Source of the DNA: Candidatus Enterenecus merdae | GTDB lineage: Bacteria; Bacillota; Clostridia; Oscillospirales; Oscillospiraceae | Direction: 5' to 3' | DNA: 43,491 nucleotides | NCBI GenBank assembly: GCA_018716385.1 | Contig: DVJZ01000034.1 | Location: 1-43,491, forward strand | In this document: positions 7,435 to 14,053 of the stretch, in pieces | Layout of the letters: each line of letters begins with the position of its first letter | How positions within the stretch are numbered: position 1 is the stretch's first letter | The notes under the pieces: generated by a model | Seen by the model: the letters and a program-made list of their open reading frames with translations, nothing else | Databases searched by the model: none | What the model was told of the DNA's origin: nothing | Position numbers and translations under genes: made by a program

Positions 7435-8598
7435 ATGGACGAGCAACTGGTGAAGAAGCGGCAGGGCCGGCGGCTGCGGCTGCCCGGCTGGGGAAAAATC
7501 CTCATTGCGGTGATACTTACTTTGGTGCTGTCCACCGCCGGCTGGTGCCTGCTGCTGGGGCGGAATGGGGTCGCCCTGGTGGAGGGCTGGCTGCTGGCCC
7601 GCTTTGCCTTTGTAGACCCTCAGGCCGACCTGGACGAGGCGGCCCACCAGGCCCTGAACGGCCTGGTGGAGGGGCTGGGGGACCGCTGGTCCTACTATCT
7701 GGATGGGGAGGACTATGCCCAGACTCAGCAGCGCCGGGCCAACAACTATGTAGGCATCGGTGTGACGGTGGACGCGCAGCAGCGGGAGGAGGGCCTGCTG
7801 GTGGTGTCCATCACCCCGAATGGCCCCGCCCAGCAGGCGGGCGTGGTAGTTGGGGACGTGATCACCGCGGTGGACGGGGAATCCATCGCCGGCGAGGCCC
7901 GGGAGCAAGGCAGCCAGCGGATCACCGGGGAGGCGGGCACCCAGGTGGAGCTCACCCTGCTGGGGCAGGACGGGGCCCATCGCGTGGTGACCTGCACCCG
8001 AGCGACGATACAAACCCCCTCCGCCGCAGGGGAGCTGCTGGATGGGGATATCGGCTACCTTCAGCTGGCCAACTTCTATTCCGGCGCGGCGGACAGCTTC
8101 CGGGAGGAGGTGGAGGCGCTGATGGAGCAGGGGGCGCGGGGGCTGATCCTTGACCTGCGGGACAACCCCGGCGGGTATATCAACGAATTGACGGCCATCC
8201 TGGACTATTTGCTGCCCGAGGGGCCGGTGTTCCAGCACAACCCCCGCTGGGGGGCGGCAACGGTGTATCAGTCGGACGCGGACTGGGTGGAGCTGCCCGT
8301 GGTCACCCTGGTCAATGCCAACACCTATTCCGCGGCAGAACTGCTGGCCGCAGAACTAAAGGAATTTCAGGGATCCCCGGTGGTGGGCGCGCGTACCTCG
8401 GGCAAGGGGTATTCCCAGATTACCTTCTCTTTGAGCAACGGGGGCGGACTGGGGCTGTCCACCGCCACCTATTGCACCGGGCAGGGCAACTCCCTGATCG
8501 GAGTGGGCATCGTCCCAGATGTGGAGCTGGAGCAGTCAGAGGCGCAGGATAACCAGCTCCAGGCGGCCATAGAGCTGCTGCTGGAGGAAGTGGAATAG
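7435..8598 (+). CDS. S41-family C-terminal processing protease (CtpA-like)
   Basis: 387 residues. The ATG at 7435 follows AAGGAGG; an earlier in-frame ATG at 7324 has no ribosome-binding site and would span the palindrome. An N-terminal basic stretch and one membrane helix (ILIAVILTLVLSTAGWCLLLG) anchor it outside the cell. A PDZ domain follows (GIGVTVDAQQREEGLLVV...PAQQAGVVVGDVITAVDGESI), then the protease core with LILDLRDNPGGYINE. The catalytic Ser is S299 in NANTYSAAE and the Lys is K324 in TSGKGYSQ. Such proteases trim or degrade envelope proteins, and in several bacteria they limit hydrolases. Next to ftsEX and the M23 hydrolase, turnover of that hydrolase is a reasonable guess. Confidence 0.93.
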   Translation: MDEQLVKKRQGRRLRLPGWGKILIAVILTLVLSTAGWCLLLGRNGVALVEGWLLARFAFVDPQADLDEAAHQALNGLVEGLGDRWSYYLDGEDYAQTQQRRANNYVGIGVTVDAQQREEGLLVVSITPNGPAQQAGVVVGDVITAVDGESIAGEAREQGSQRITGEAGTQVELTLLGQDGAHRVVTCTRATIQTPSAAGELLDGDIGYLQLANFYSGAADSFREEVEALMEQGARGLILDLRDNPGGYINELTAILDYLLPEGPVFQHNPRWGAATVYQSDADWVELPVVTLVNANTYSAAELLAAELKEFQGSPVVGARTSGKGYSQITFSLSNGGGLGLSTATYCTGQGNSLIGVGIVPDVELEQSEAQDNQLQAAIELLLEEVE

Positions 8599-8605
8599 GG
8601 AGGCG

Positions 8606-8640
8606 AAACGGCCCGCCGCAAAAATTGCGGCGGGCCGTTT
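8606..8640. terminator. Bidirectional terminator between S41 protease and DegV genes
   Basis: Perfect 16-bp stem AAACGGCCCGCCGCAA / TTGCGGCGGGCCGTTT with a 3-nt loop, between convergent genes. Confidence 0.88.
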
Positions 8641-8655
8641 CCTGTGGTGGCAGGG

Positions 8656-9492
8656 TCACTGGCGCAGGAACAGCACCCCCAGGGTGTTGGGGCCGCAGTG
8701 AGCGGAGATGGTGCAGCCGGCCTGGCTCTCCAGGATCTCCCCGAAGCCATACCCCTCCACCAGGGCCCGCACCGCCGCCACTGTCTCCGGCCGGCAGGCG
8801 GCGCTGACGATGACGCACCGGTCAGGGCGGTAGTCCCGTGGCTCCAACTGGTCCCGGACGTAGTCCAGCAAAACCTTGTCAAAGCTGCCCCGGTACTTTT
8901 TGCCCACGCTCATCTGGCCGTCGGATAGGACGATGCAGGGCTTGAGCTTAAGCAGGTTGGCTCCCAGGGCCACCACCGAGGAGCAGCGCCCCCCTTTGGC
9001 CAGGTAGTCCAGCCGGTCCACCACAAAGGTGGTGGACACCTTGTCCAGCAGGCCCTCCACCATGGCCACGATGTCCGGGGCAGCCATTCCACGCTGGGCG
9101 GCCTGGGCCGCCTCCAGGACCAGCAGGCCCTGGCCCATGGTCAGGTTGCGGCTGTCCACCACATGGACGTTGTCAAAGTCCTGGGCGGCCAGCACCGCGT
9201 TCTGGTGGCAGGCGGAGAAGTTCTGGCCGATATTGAAGTGGATCACCGCCTCGTGGCTCCTGGCATACTGGGAAAATAGGGTTTGGTAGTCGTCGATGTT
9301 CACCGCTGATGTGGTGGGCAGCCCTCCCCCGGCAGCTACGTGGTCGAAAATGTCCTGGGGATGGATGTCCACCCCGTCGCGATGGGTGGCCTCGTCCTGG
9401 GTGATGTACAGGGGAGCCAGGGTGATGTCATAGCGCTCCAGCAGCGCTTGGGACAGGTCGCAGGTGCTGTCAGACGTGATTTTAATGGCCAT
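8656..9492 (-). CDS. DegV-family fatty-acid-binding protein
   Basis: 278 residues, typical of DegV (about 280). The ATG at 9492 lies 4 nt after GGAGGT; the ATG 12 bases further upstream overlaps that Shine-Dalgarno sequence and is rejected. Family motifs: IKITSDSTCDLSQALLERYDI at the N-terminus, THRDGVDIHPQDIFDHV, PTTSAVNIDDYQTLFSQYA, VHVVDSRNLTMGQGLLVLEAA, VDRLDYLAKGGRCSSVVALGANLLKLKP and a C-terminal SAHCGPNTLGVLFL. In Gram-positives DegV/FakB proteins hold a fatty acid for phosphorylation by FakA. No fakA is in the window, so function stays at family level. Confidence 0.93.
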   Translation of the reverse strand: MAIKITSDSTCDLSQALLERYDITLAPLYITQDEATHRDGVDIHPQDIFDHVAAGGGLPTTSAVNIDDYQTLFSQYARSHEAVIHFNIGQNFSACHQNAVLAAQDFDNVHVVDSRNLTMGQGLLVLEAAQAAQRGMAAPDIVAMVEGLLDKVSTTFVVDRLDYLAKGGRCSSVVALGANLLKLKPCIVLSDGQMSVGKKYRGSFDKVLLDYVRDQLEPRDYRPDRCVIVSAACRPETVAAVRALVEGYGFGEILESQAGCTISAHCGPNTLGVLFLRQ

Positions 9493-9572
9493 CAGAACCT
9501 CCATGTGCCGAATGTGGCGGCGGGGGGTAGTCAACTGGGGAAAGGGCGTGTTATCCCCGCATAGTAGCCCCT

Positions 9573-9600
9573 ATTATACCAGTTTCCCTGGGAAATGCAA
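9573..9600 (-). promoter_or_regulatory. Promoter for the DegV gene (extended -10)
   Basis: On the minus strand, TTGCAT (9600-9595), a 16-bp spacer and TATAAT (9578-9573) preceded by TGG, an extended -10. It lies about 80 bp upstream of the start codon. Confidence 0.75.
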
Positions 9601-9647
9601 CGGAATCTTTGCCAAGTCCTCCTCATAGCCTGGAGGGAGGTGGGACA

Positions 9648-10340
9648 ATGGTAGGGCGGATCATAACCAGGGGGGAAAAGGGGCGGGGCAGGGTGCAGGT
9701 GGAGTACCTGGCCGGGCTGAGCCTGATGACGGGGGTGCTGTATCTGCCCCCTGGTCTGTCCCAGCGGCGGACCGGCCGACGGCTGGCCCGGCTGGAGCGG
9801 CAGCTGCGGGGACTTGGCGTGGGCCGGGTGGTGGTGCCGGAGGGGTTTTCCGGGCTGACCCGGCTGCGCCCGGTGGACACCCTCCCCTTTTACCGGGCGG
9901 TGGCCGACGTGCTGGTGCTGGAGGGACTGCGCCTGGACGGGGTAGCCCATCCTCAGGGGGGAGTGACCCTGCACGCGCCCTGGCTGTGTCCTGAACTGCG
10001 CCGGGCCGCCCAGCGGCTGTGCCCCCTGGTGCGTACCCTGCGCATCGATGTGCCTGGGGAAGGGGAGGACTATGCCCGCTGGCTCCACCGGCAGTATGGT
10101 CTGCCGGTAGCCCCACCGGAGGGACCGGCGGACGTGACGGCATCCTTCGGTCCGGGGGAGCGGGCTCAGGGCCGGGTACTGCGTCTGTATGGCCGGCCGG
10201 AGCTGGGTGGGCTGCGCCTGGCCACCCGGGGCCGGACGCTGCCTCAGGAGTGCGACCAGCAGCTGCTGACCCTACTCTGGGAGCAGGGGGCAGCCCGGCG
10301 GGAGGAGCTGTATGTCCCTGTGGCGCAGGTGCAGGGGTGA
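9648..10340 (+). CDS. Conserved hypothetical protein, Arg-rich, unrecognised
   Basis: 230 residues. The ATG at 9648 follows GGAGGGAGG. No transmembrane segment or signal peptide is evident. The N-terminus is very basic (MVGRIITRGEKGRGRVQVEY...SQRRTGRRLARLERQLRGLG), and the middle alternates strands and helices in a Rossmann-like rhythm (GVGRVVVPEGF, RAVADVLVLEGL, GGVTLHAPWL, PLVRTLRIDVPGEGEDYARWLHRQYGLP). I do not recognise a family or catalytic motif. It is GC-rich like its neighbours, diverges from the DegV gene, and its 3' end borders the AT-rich island that begins 6 nt after its stop. Confidence 0.78.
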   Translation: MVGRIITRGEKGRGRVQVEYLAGLSLMTGVLYLPPGLSQRRTGRRLARLERQLRGLGVGRVVVPEGFSGLTRLRPVDTLPFYRAVADVLVLEGLRLDGVAHPQGGVTLHAPWLCPELRRAAQRLCPLVRTLRIDVPGEGEDYARWLHRQYGLPVAPPEGPADVTASFGPGERAQGRVLRLYGRPELGGLRLATRGRTLPQECDQQLLTLLWEQGAARREELYVPVAQVQG

Positions 10341-10356
10341 GCCGCCCCCCTTGCAA

Positions 10357-10616
10357 GGAAAGTAGTGATTTCAAGGGAGATTGAAAAATACCCTCTTGCT
10401 ATTTGCTTTGAAATTTTGCTCCGGACAATCCTCTCGAACTTTTCAATTTGAAAGGAAATGGGCACACACCAAGATATATCTGGCTGTTTTTTATCTGGAA
10501 AGACATAAAAACAAGGACGATTATGCCCACCTTCTTTATTTTTCGTCAAGGTTCCATTTGGATCATGCTTTGTGAAAAAGTCATCTTTGAATGAATAAAA
10601 AAGTTCCTTGATCCAT
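10357..10616 (-). pseudogene. Remnant of a CptN/TenpN-like type III toxin (endoribonuclease) gene
   Basis: From the ATG at 10616 the frame reads MDQGTF and then hits a stop at 10583-10581. Removing one T from the T6 run (10602-10597) restores MDQGTFYSFKDDFFTKHDP, then NKEGGHNRPCFYVF, ISWCVPISFQIEKFERIV and KISK. The pattern G-x-FY...DDFF...DP...NK...RPCFY-x-F...W-x-(V/I)P(I/L)S...EK is what I recall of toxins of the CptIN/TenpIN group of type III systems. After KISKQ (about 10403) the resemblance ends, and no C-terminal half is present before the left direct repeat. It is therefore frameshifted and truncated and should be inactive. Family assignment is from memory of motifs, without a search. 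Confidence 0.6.
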
Positions 10617-10635
10617 TTGATGCTGCACCGCTGTC

Positions 10636-10675
10636 GCTAAAAAGTTAAGGCTCTGCCAAAAGGCAGAGCCTTAAC
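10636..10675 (-). terminator. Intrinsic terminator between antitoxin RNA and toxin remnant
   Basis: Perfect 14-bp stem GTTAAGGCTCTGCC / GGCAGAGCCTTAAC with loop TTTT, followed on the minus strand by TTTTT (10643-10639). The plus strand has no T-run, so it acts leftward. In type III loci such a terminator sets the excess of RNA antitoxin over toxin mRNA. Confidence 0.9.
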
Positions 10676-10754
10676 AAATCATTTGAACCCGATTATTTGT
10701 TTCAGCTCCGCTATCGGTAAGCGGAGATACATTTGAGATATTTCTACTTTTCGC
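10636..10754 (-). ncRNA. Candidate type III antitoxin RNA (about 119 nt, pseudoknot unit plus terminator)
   Basis: Bounded by a perfect promoter and an intrinsic terminator on the minus strand, with no ORF. Counting from the predicted 5' end (10754): UCAAAUG occurs at nt 19-25 and 69-75, exactly 50 nt apart. Between them CUCCGCU (29-35) pairs with AGCGGAG (43-49), and the loop segment CCGAU (38-42) pairs with downstream AUCGG (62-66), a classic H-type pseudoknot. Type III antitoxins are pseudoknotted RNA repeats cut by their toxin in A-rich linkers, encoded between a promoter and a terminator just upstream of the toxin, and this layout is exactly that. An alternative is an unrelated small RNA. 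Confidence 0.7.
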
Positions 10755-10760
10755 TATTAT

Positions 10761-10789
10761 ATTATATGCACTTGCATAGAATATGTCAA
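10761..10789 (-). promoter_or_regulatory. Perfect sigma-A promoter for the small RNA
   Basis: On the minus strand, TTGACA (10789-10784), a 17-bp spacer and TATAAT (10766-10761). Both hexamers are consensus. The predicted start is near 10754. Confidence 0.9.
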
Positions 10790-10886
10790 GTAAAACGTAG
10801 CTCCTGTGTATTGCTCGGTTTACACTTCTTCCCCTGCAAATTTATCTTCCTTTCTTATCTGATCTTCTCTTTCTTTCCGAAGAAAA

Positions 10887-10910
10887 TTATACAAGCTGTT
10901 ATACAAGCTG
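10887..10910. repeat. Tandem 12-bp repeat
   Basis: TTATACAAGCTG occurs twice head to tail (10887-10898, 10899-10910), about 100 bp upstream of the small-RNA promoter on its own strand. Possibly a replication-slippage product or a paired protein site. Confidence 0.8.
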
Positions 10911-10949
10911 GCTTTTCCCATCTTGAAAAGGGACGGTGATCCATCCCCC

Positions 10950-10978
10950 TTGCAATGGGCCGGGGGCTATGGTATAAT
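10950..10978 (+). promoter_or_regulatory. Promoter for the YebC-family gene
   Basis: TTGCAA (10950-10955), a 17-bp spacer and TATAAT (10973-10978), about 60 bp before the start codon. The -35 box is part of the right direct repeat of the AT-rich island. Confidence 0.82.
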
Positions 10979-11038
10979 CGTTCCCGCAGATTCTGCCCCA
11001 TCTGAGAGAACACCAGAAACGAAGGGAACGATCAGGCA

Positions 11039-11767
11039 ATGTCAGGACATTCCAAGTGGCATAACATCCAAAAGACCAAAGGGGCGGCGGACGCCAAGCG
11101 CTCGCAGATATTCACCAAGCTGGCCCGGGAGCTCATCGTAGCGGTCAAGGCCGGCGGCAGTGGGGACCCCAATAACAACGCCCGCCTGGCCACCGTGGTG
11201 GCCAAGGCCCGGGCGGCCAATATGCCCAACGACAACATCAAGCGCACCATTGAGAAGGCGTTGGGTTCGGGCAACTCCAGCGACTACGAGGCCATCACCT
11301 ACGAGGGGTACGGCCCCAGTGGGGTGGCCGTCATCGTGGAGGCCCTCACCGACAACCGCAATCGCACCGCATCCGAAGTACGCCATCTTTTTGATAAGTA
11401 CGGCGGTAACCTGGGGGCCACCGGCTGTGTCTCCTGGTCCTTTGACCAGAAGGGGGTGCTGGTCATTGAGCGGGAGGACCTGGAGGAAGACACGGTGATG
11501 ATGGATGCGCTGGACTGCGGTGCGGCCGACTTCCAGGCCCAGGCCGAGTGTTTCACCGTCTACACCGCGCCGGAGGACTTTGCCAAGGTGCTGGCCGCCA
11601 TGGAGGAGAAGGGCTACACTTTCCTATCGGCCAAGGTGGAGATGGTTCCCCAGAACGACGTGACCCTCACCGACCCAAAGGATGTGCAGAATATGGAAAA
11701 GCTCATCGACTTGCTGGAGGAGAACGATGACGTACAGAACGTCTGGCACAACTGGGAGCAGGAGTGA
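11039..11767 (+). CDS. yebC: YebC/PmpR-family regulator (TACO1 homologue)
   Basis: 242 residues, full family length (about 240). The start MSGHSKWHNIQKTKGAADAK is diagnostic and fixes the ATG at 11039. Further motifs: KLARELIVAVKAGGSGDPNNNARLATVVAKARAANMPNDNIKRTIEKA, YEGYGPSGVAVIVEALTDNRNRTASEVRHLFDKYGGNLG, VSWSFDQKG and FLSAKVEMVPQNDV. The family has been described as DNA-binding transcription regulators, and more recently as translation factors that relieve ribosome stalling on polyproline-type sequences. The sequence does not separate these roles. It is monocistronic between its own promoter and a terminator. Confidence 0.96.
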   Translation: MSGHSKWHNIQKTKGAADAKRSQIFTKLARELIVAVKAGGSGDPNNNARLATVVAKARAANMPNDNIKRTIEKALGSGNSSDYEAITYEGYGPSGVAVIVEALTDNRNRTASEVRHLFDKYGGNLGATGCVSWSFDQKGVLVIEREDLEEDTVMMDALDCGAADFQAQAECFTVYTAPEDFAKVLAAMEEKGYTFLSAKVEMVPQNDVTLTDPKDVQNMEKLIDLLEENDDVQNVWHNWEQE

Positions 11768-11781
11768 GCTGCCCCACAGCA

Positions 11782-11820
11782 GAGGGGAGGGCGCCTGGTG
11801 GGGCGCCCTCTCCCTTTTTC
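11782..11820 (+). terminator. Intrinsic terminator of yebC
   Basis: GGGAGGGCGCC pairs with GGCGCCCTCTCCC around loop TGGTGG, followed by TTTTT, about 15 nt after the stop. Confidence 0.88.
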
Positions 11821-11844
11821 CATTCCATAAAAATGGGGCAAAGC

Positions 11845-11873
11845 TTGCATTATGAGAAGAAATATGATATGAT
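11845..11873 (+). promoter_or_regulatory. Promoter of the SLH-gene leader
   Basis: TTGCAT (11845-11850), a 17-bp spacer and TATGAT (11868-11873). It opens a leader of about 340 nt before the SLH reading frame. Confidence 0.65.
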
Positions 11874-11879
11874 AACAAT

Positions 11880-12217
11880 CAAATCCATATGCTCCAGTTC
11901 CGGCGGGGGTGACGTGATCCCAGCTGAAAGGAGGGGTGTCCCTCCTTGGCATGGATGTCTCAGCATCCATGCAGACCATCTCATCCGAGGATGCCCTGCC
12001 GGGACGCTGGATGAAAGGAGGGAGGTTCCACTGGCCTGTCCCGACCTTACCCGACCCGGCTGTAAGACAGGCAACTACAATCAGAGGAAAAAGCATACAC
12101 AATGACAAGTGAAGCCGCTTAACAGGAGCTGAGTGGCTTCCGGGGTGTGGGAAAGCAGGCCGCAGAGCATGGATCAATGCTGGAATCGTAGTCCCCCGGT
12201 TTCCAGAGACTTTACCT
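11880..12217 (+). other. Structured untranslated leader upstream of the SLH gene
   Basis: No convincing gene is present. Three strong stems are visible: AAGGAGGG (11928-11935) with CCCTCCTT (11940-11947), which hides a Shine-Dalgarno sequence; GCATGGATG (11949-11957) with CATCCATGC (11964-11972); and GCCTGTC (12034-12040) with GACAGGC (12066-12072). The 11-mer TGAAAGGAGGG occurs at 11925-11935 and again at 12012-12022. A 53-codon frame starts at the ATG at 11951 and stops at 12110-12112, but its nearest ribosome-binding site is 16 nt away and inside a stem. No known riboswitch consensus was recognised. Confidence 0.5.
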
Positions 12218-13840
12218 ATGCTGACATGGCGGACAACGTCGCCAGGGGGGCTTGACCTCCACTACAAGGCCGCCGTCAACGAGTCCGTTCAGGTGGTGGT
12301 AGCGGCGACAGATGGTATGTCCATGACGGAGACCACGATCGTCTCCAATGGGACTGTTTCCGCCGGCGAGCTGGACGAGGCCGCGGCCCAGCACTGGCGG
12401 GGGAGATGCCATCCCCATCGACCGGATCTGGATAGCGGACGGTTACCGCTATGTCACCATCAGTCTGATCACAGTGGATCAGGCGGCCTTAATCCCTCCG
12501 TCTGGAACGTGTGCCTGGTGTACGAGGATGCCGTGGAGGTGACGTTGAACTTTCAACTGACTGGTACGGCGGGCGATCAGAATACGATTGACAGTGTCCC
12601 TGTCACAGACTTGTGGGATAGTAGTAACCAAGGAAACGTTATCGATCAGGTTCCCCAGGGCGGATTCCGGCAGGTGTACTTCGACATCACCTCGTCGGGC
12701 ATCGATCCTGATCCCGGTCCCAGCAACCCCGATAAGGACGAGGACGGCGACGGCAACATTGAGGACAGCGACGGCGATGGCGTGATCACGGTGGGCAACG
12801 TCACCATCACCATGGCACCCACCAGTGGCGAGGACACCGGCCAGCCCCACAACCCGACGGTAACCGTCGTGGCCGACGGCCAGACACTTATGGCGGGGAC
12901 AGACTACACTGTGACCTACTGGGATGAGCAGGCCGGAGTACAGACCACAATGGTGGATCCGGGCAGCTATACCGTCCGCGTGACGATCCTAGGTTCCTAC
13001 GCCGGCACTTATGATTTGACCTATACCATTACCGCTGCCAGTGGTCCGGTGACTCCTCCGGGCGGCGGTACGGTATCCCCTCCGGGGGGCGATCCCGGCA
13101 GCGACCCCAGCGATCCCGGTGAGGAGGATCCTGGTGAGGACAATCCGGGCGAGGATACTCCCGGGCTGGCTGATCCAGACGAGACAGGCGTGTCCGACTG
13201 GCTCATCACCGACGCGCACATTGCCTATCTGCAGGGTTATGGAGACCTCTTCGTCCCCGGGGCCAACATGACCCGGGCGGAGGTGGCCCAGATGTTCTAT
13301 AACCTGCTGCGGGACAAGGACGTGCCCATCACCGTCACCTTCAGCGATGTGAGCGCAGGCCAATGGTATGCGGAAGCGGTGCAGACCTTGGCCTCCCTGG
13401 GTATGATCCAGGGCTATGGCAATGGCATTTTTGAGCCGAATGCCCCCATCACCCGGGCTGAGTTCATCGCCATCGCTATGCCTTTCACCAACGGCTCGGC
13501 TCAGGGGGAGGACATCTTCACCGATGTGAGCGCCAACGACTGGTTCTATGAGGCGGTGCTGGGCGCGGTGGCGTACGGCTGGGTGGAGGGCTACGGCGAC
13601 GGAACCTTCCATCCGGAAGCGTCCATCACCCGGGCAGAGGTGACGGCCATTGCCAACCGGATGTTGGGCCGGGTGGCGGACCGGAACTACATCGACAGCC
13701 AGGAGCTCACCGTGCGTTTCACGGACAACGATCCCAGCAACTGGGCCTATTACGACATTGTAGAGGCTACCAATGCACACAGCTTTACCCACACAGATGG
13801 GCAGGAGAGCTGGACCGGGTTGACCGGTTCGGACAGCTAA
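12218..13840 (+). CDS. SLH-domain surface protein with broken 5' end (probable pseudogene)
   Basis: The open frame of 540 codons has an unlikely start: no ribosome-binding site and no signal peptide for a surface protein. From about residue 105 the protein is coherent: a DPDPGPSNPDKDEDGDGN Asp-rich, possibly calcium-binding linker, an MBG/Ig-like domain (GQPHNPTVTVVADGQTLMAGTDYTVTY...GSYTVRVTILGSYAGTYDLTYTI), a Pro/Gly/Glu linker (GEEDPGEDNPGEDTPG) and three SLH repeats at about 325-540 (TRAEVAQMFYNLL, TRAEFIAIAMPF, TRAEVTAIANRML). The N-terminal part is frameshifted. An extra G in the G6 run at about 12245-12250 separates it from the upstream frame TYADMADNVAR. About 100 nt near 12400-12490 make sense only one base off (AIPIDRIWIADGYRYVTISL). 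Confidence 0.72.
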   Translation: MLTWRTTSPGGLDLHYKAAVNESVQVVVAATDGMSMTETTIVSNGTVSAGELDEAAAQHWRGRCHPHRPDLDSGRLPLCHHQSDHSGSGGLNPSVWNVCLVYEDAVEVTLNFQLTGTAGDQNTIDSVPVTDLWDSSNQGNVIDQVPQGGFRQVYFDITSSGIDPDPGPSNPDKDEDGDGNIEDSDGDGVITVGNVTITMAPTSGEDTGQPHNPTVTVVADGQTLMAGTDYTVTYWDEQAGVQTTMVDPGSYTVRVTILGSYAGTYDLTYTITAASGPVTPPGGGTVSPPGGDPGSDPSDPGEEDPGEDNPGEDTPGLADPDETGVSDWLITDAHIAYLQGYGDLFVPGANMTRAEVAQMFYNLLRDKDVPITVTFSDVSAGQWYAEAVQTLASLGMIQGYGNGIFEPNAPITRAEFIAIAMPFTNGSAQGEDIFTDVSANDWFYEAVLGAVAYGWVEGYGDGTFHPEASITRAEVTAIANRMLGRVADRNYIDSQELTVRFTDNDPSNWAYYDIVEATNAHSFTHTDGQESWTGLTGSDS

Positions 13841-13854
13841 ATCCCCTCTGCGCG

Positions 13855-13888
13855 CGGGGCCGGGTACCTGGACGGGGGCCCGGCCCCG
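13855..13888 (+). terminator. Hairpin terminator after the SLH gene
   Basis: CGGGGCCGGG (13855-13864) pairs with CCCGGCCCCG (13879-13888), followed by a short TT. It lies 15 nt after the stop; the T-run is weak. Confidence 0.6.
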
Positions 13889-13969
13889 TTCCCTGATTCG
13901 GGCTTTCCCGGGGGGAACGCACTGTGCCGGCAGGGCTGTTGGCAGGCTCCCGGATCGACGACCTGCCAG

Positions 13970-13997
13970 AAAAGGGGCGGCCCTGGCCGCCCCTTTT
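13970..13997. terminator. Second, stronger terminator hairpin
   Basis: AAAAGGGGCGGCC and GGCCGCCCCTTTT form a near-perfect stem with a very small loop and A/T-rich ends, so it can act in both directions. Confidence 0.75.
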
Positions 13998-14053
13998 CGC
14001 TGCCTTGCGCTGAGGAAATGGAAAGAGGACTCACTGTTTTTGCCGTCATGAGG

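Larger units (their letters stand above)
10346..10955. other. AT-rich island bounded by 11-bp direct repeats, carrying a decayed type III toxin-antitoxin locus
   Basis: The 11-mer CCCCCTTGCAA occurs at 10346-10356 and again at 10945-10955. The DNA between is clearly AT-rich by eye, against GC-rich flanks on both sides, a sign of foreign origin. The right repeat overlaps the -35 box of the yebC promoter, so the acquisition ended exactly at that promoter. Everything convincing inside is on the minus strand: promoter, small RNA, terminator, toxin remnant. No transposase or integrase is present. A plus-strand ORF at 10733-10939 has no ribosome-binding site and unlikely composition. Confidence 0.65.

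Noticed and set aside
5911-8238. 775-codon open frame on the minus strand
   Set aside because: Antisense to the M23 and S41 genes; His/Gln/Leu/Gly-rich composition typical of the reverse strand of GC-rich coding DNA, with no ribosome-binding site.
10733-10939. 68-codon plus-strand frame in the AT-rich island
   Set aside because: No ribosome-binding site, Phe/Tyr/Leu composition of random AT-rich DNA, and it overlaps the minus-strand promoter of the small RNA.
11951-12112. 53-codon small ORF in the SLH leader
   Set aside because: Start codon is inside a stem, the nearest ribosome-binding site is 16 nt away and sequestered, and no recognisable protein pattern is present; mentioned only as part of the leader.
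11880-12217. Cyclic-di-GMP or cobalamin riboswitch upstream of the SLH gene
   Set aside because: Conserved core sequences of both classes are absent.
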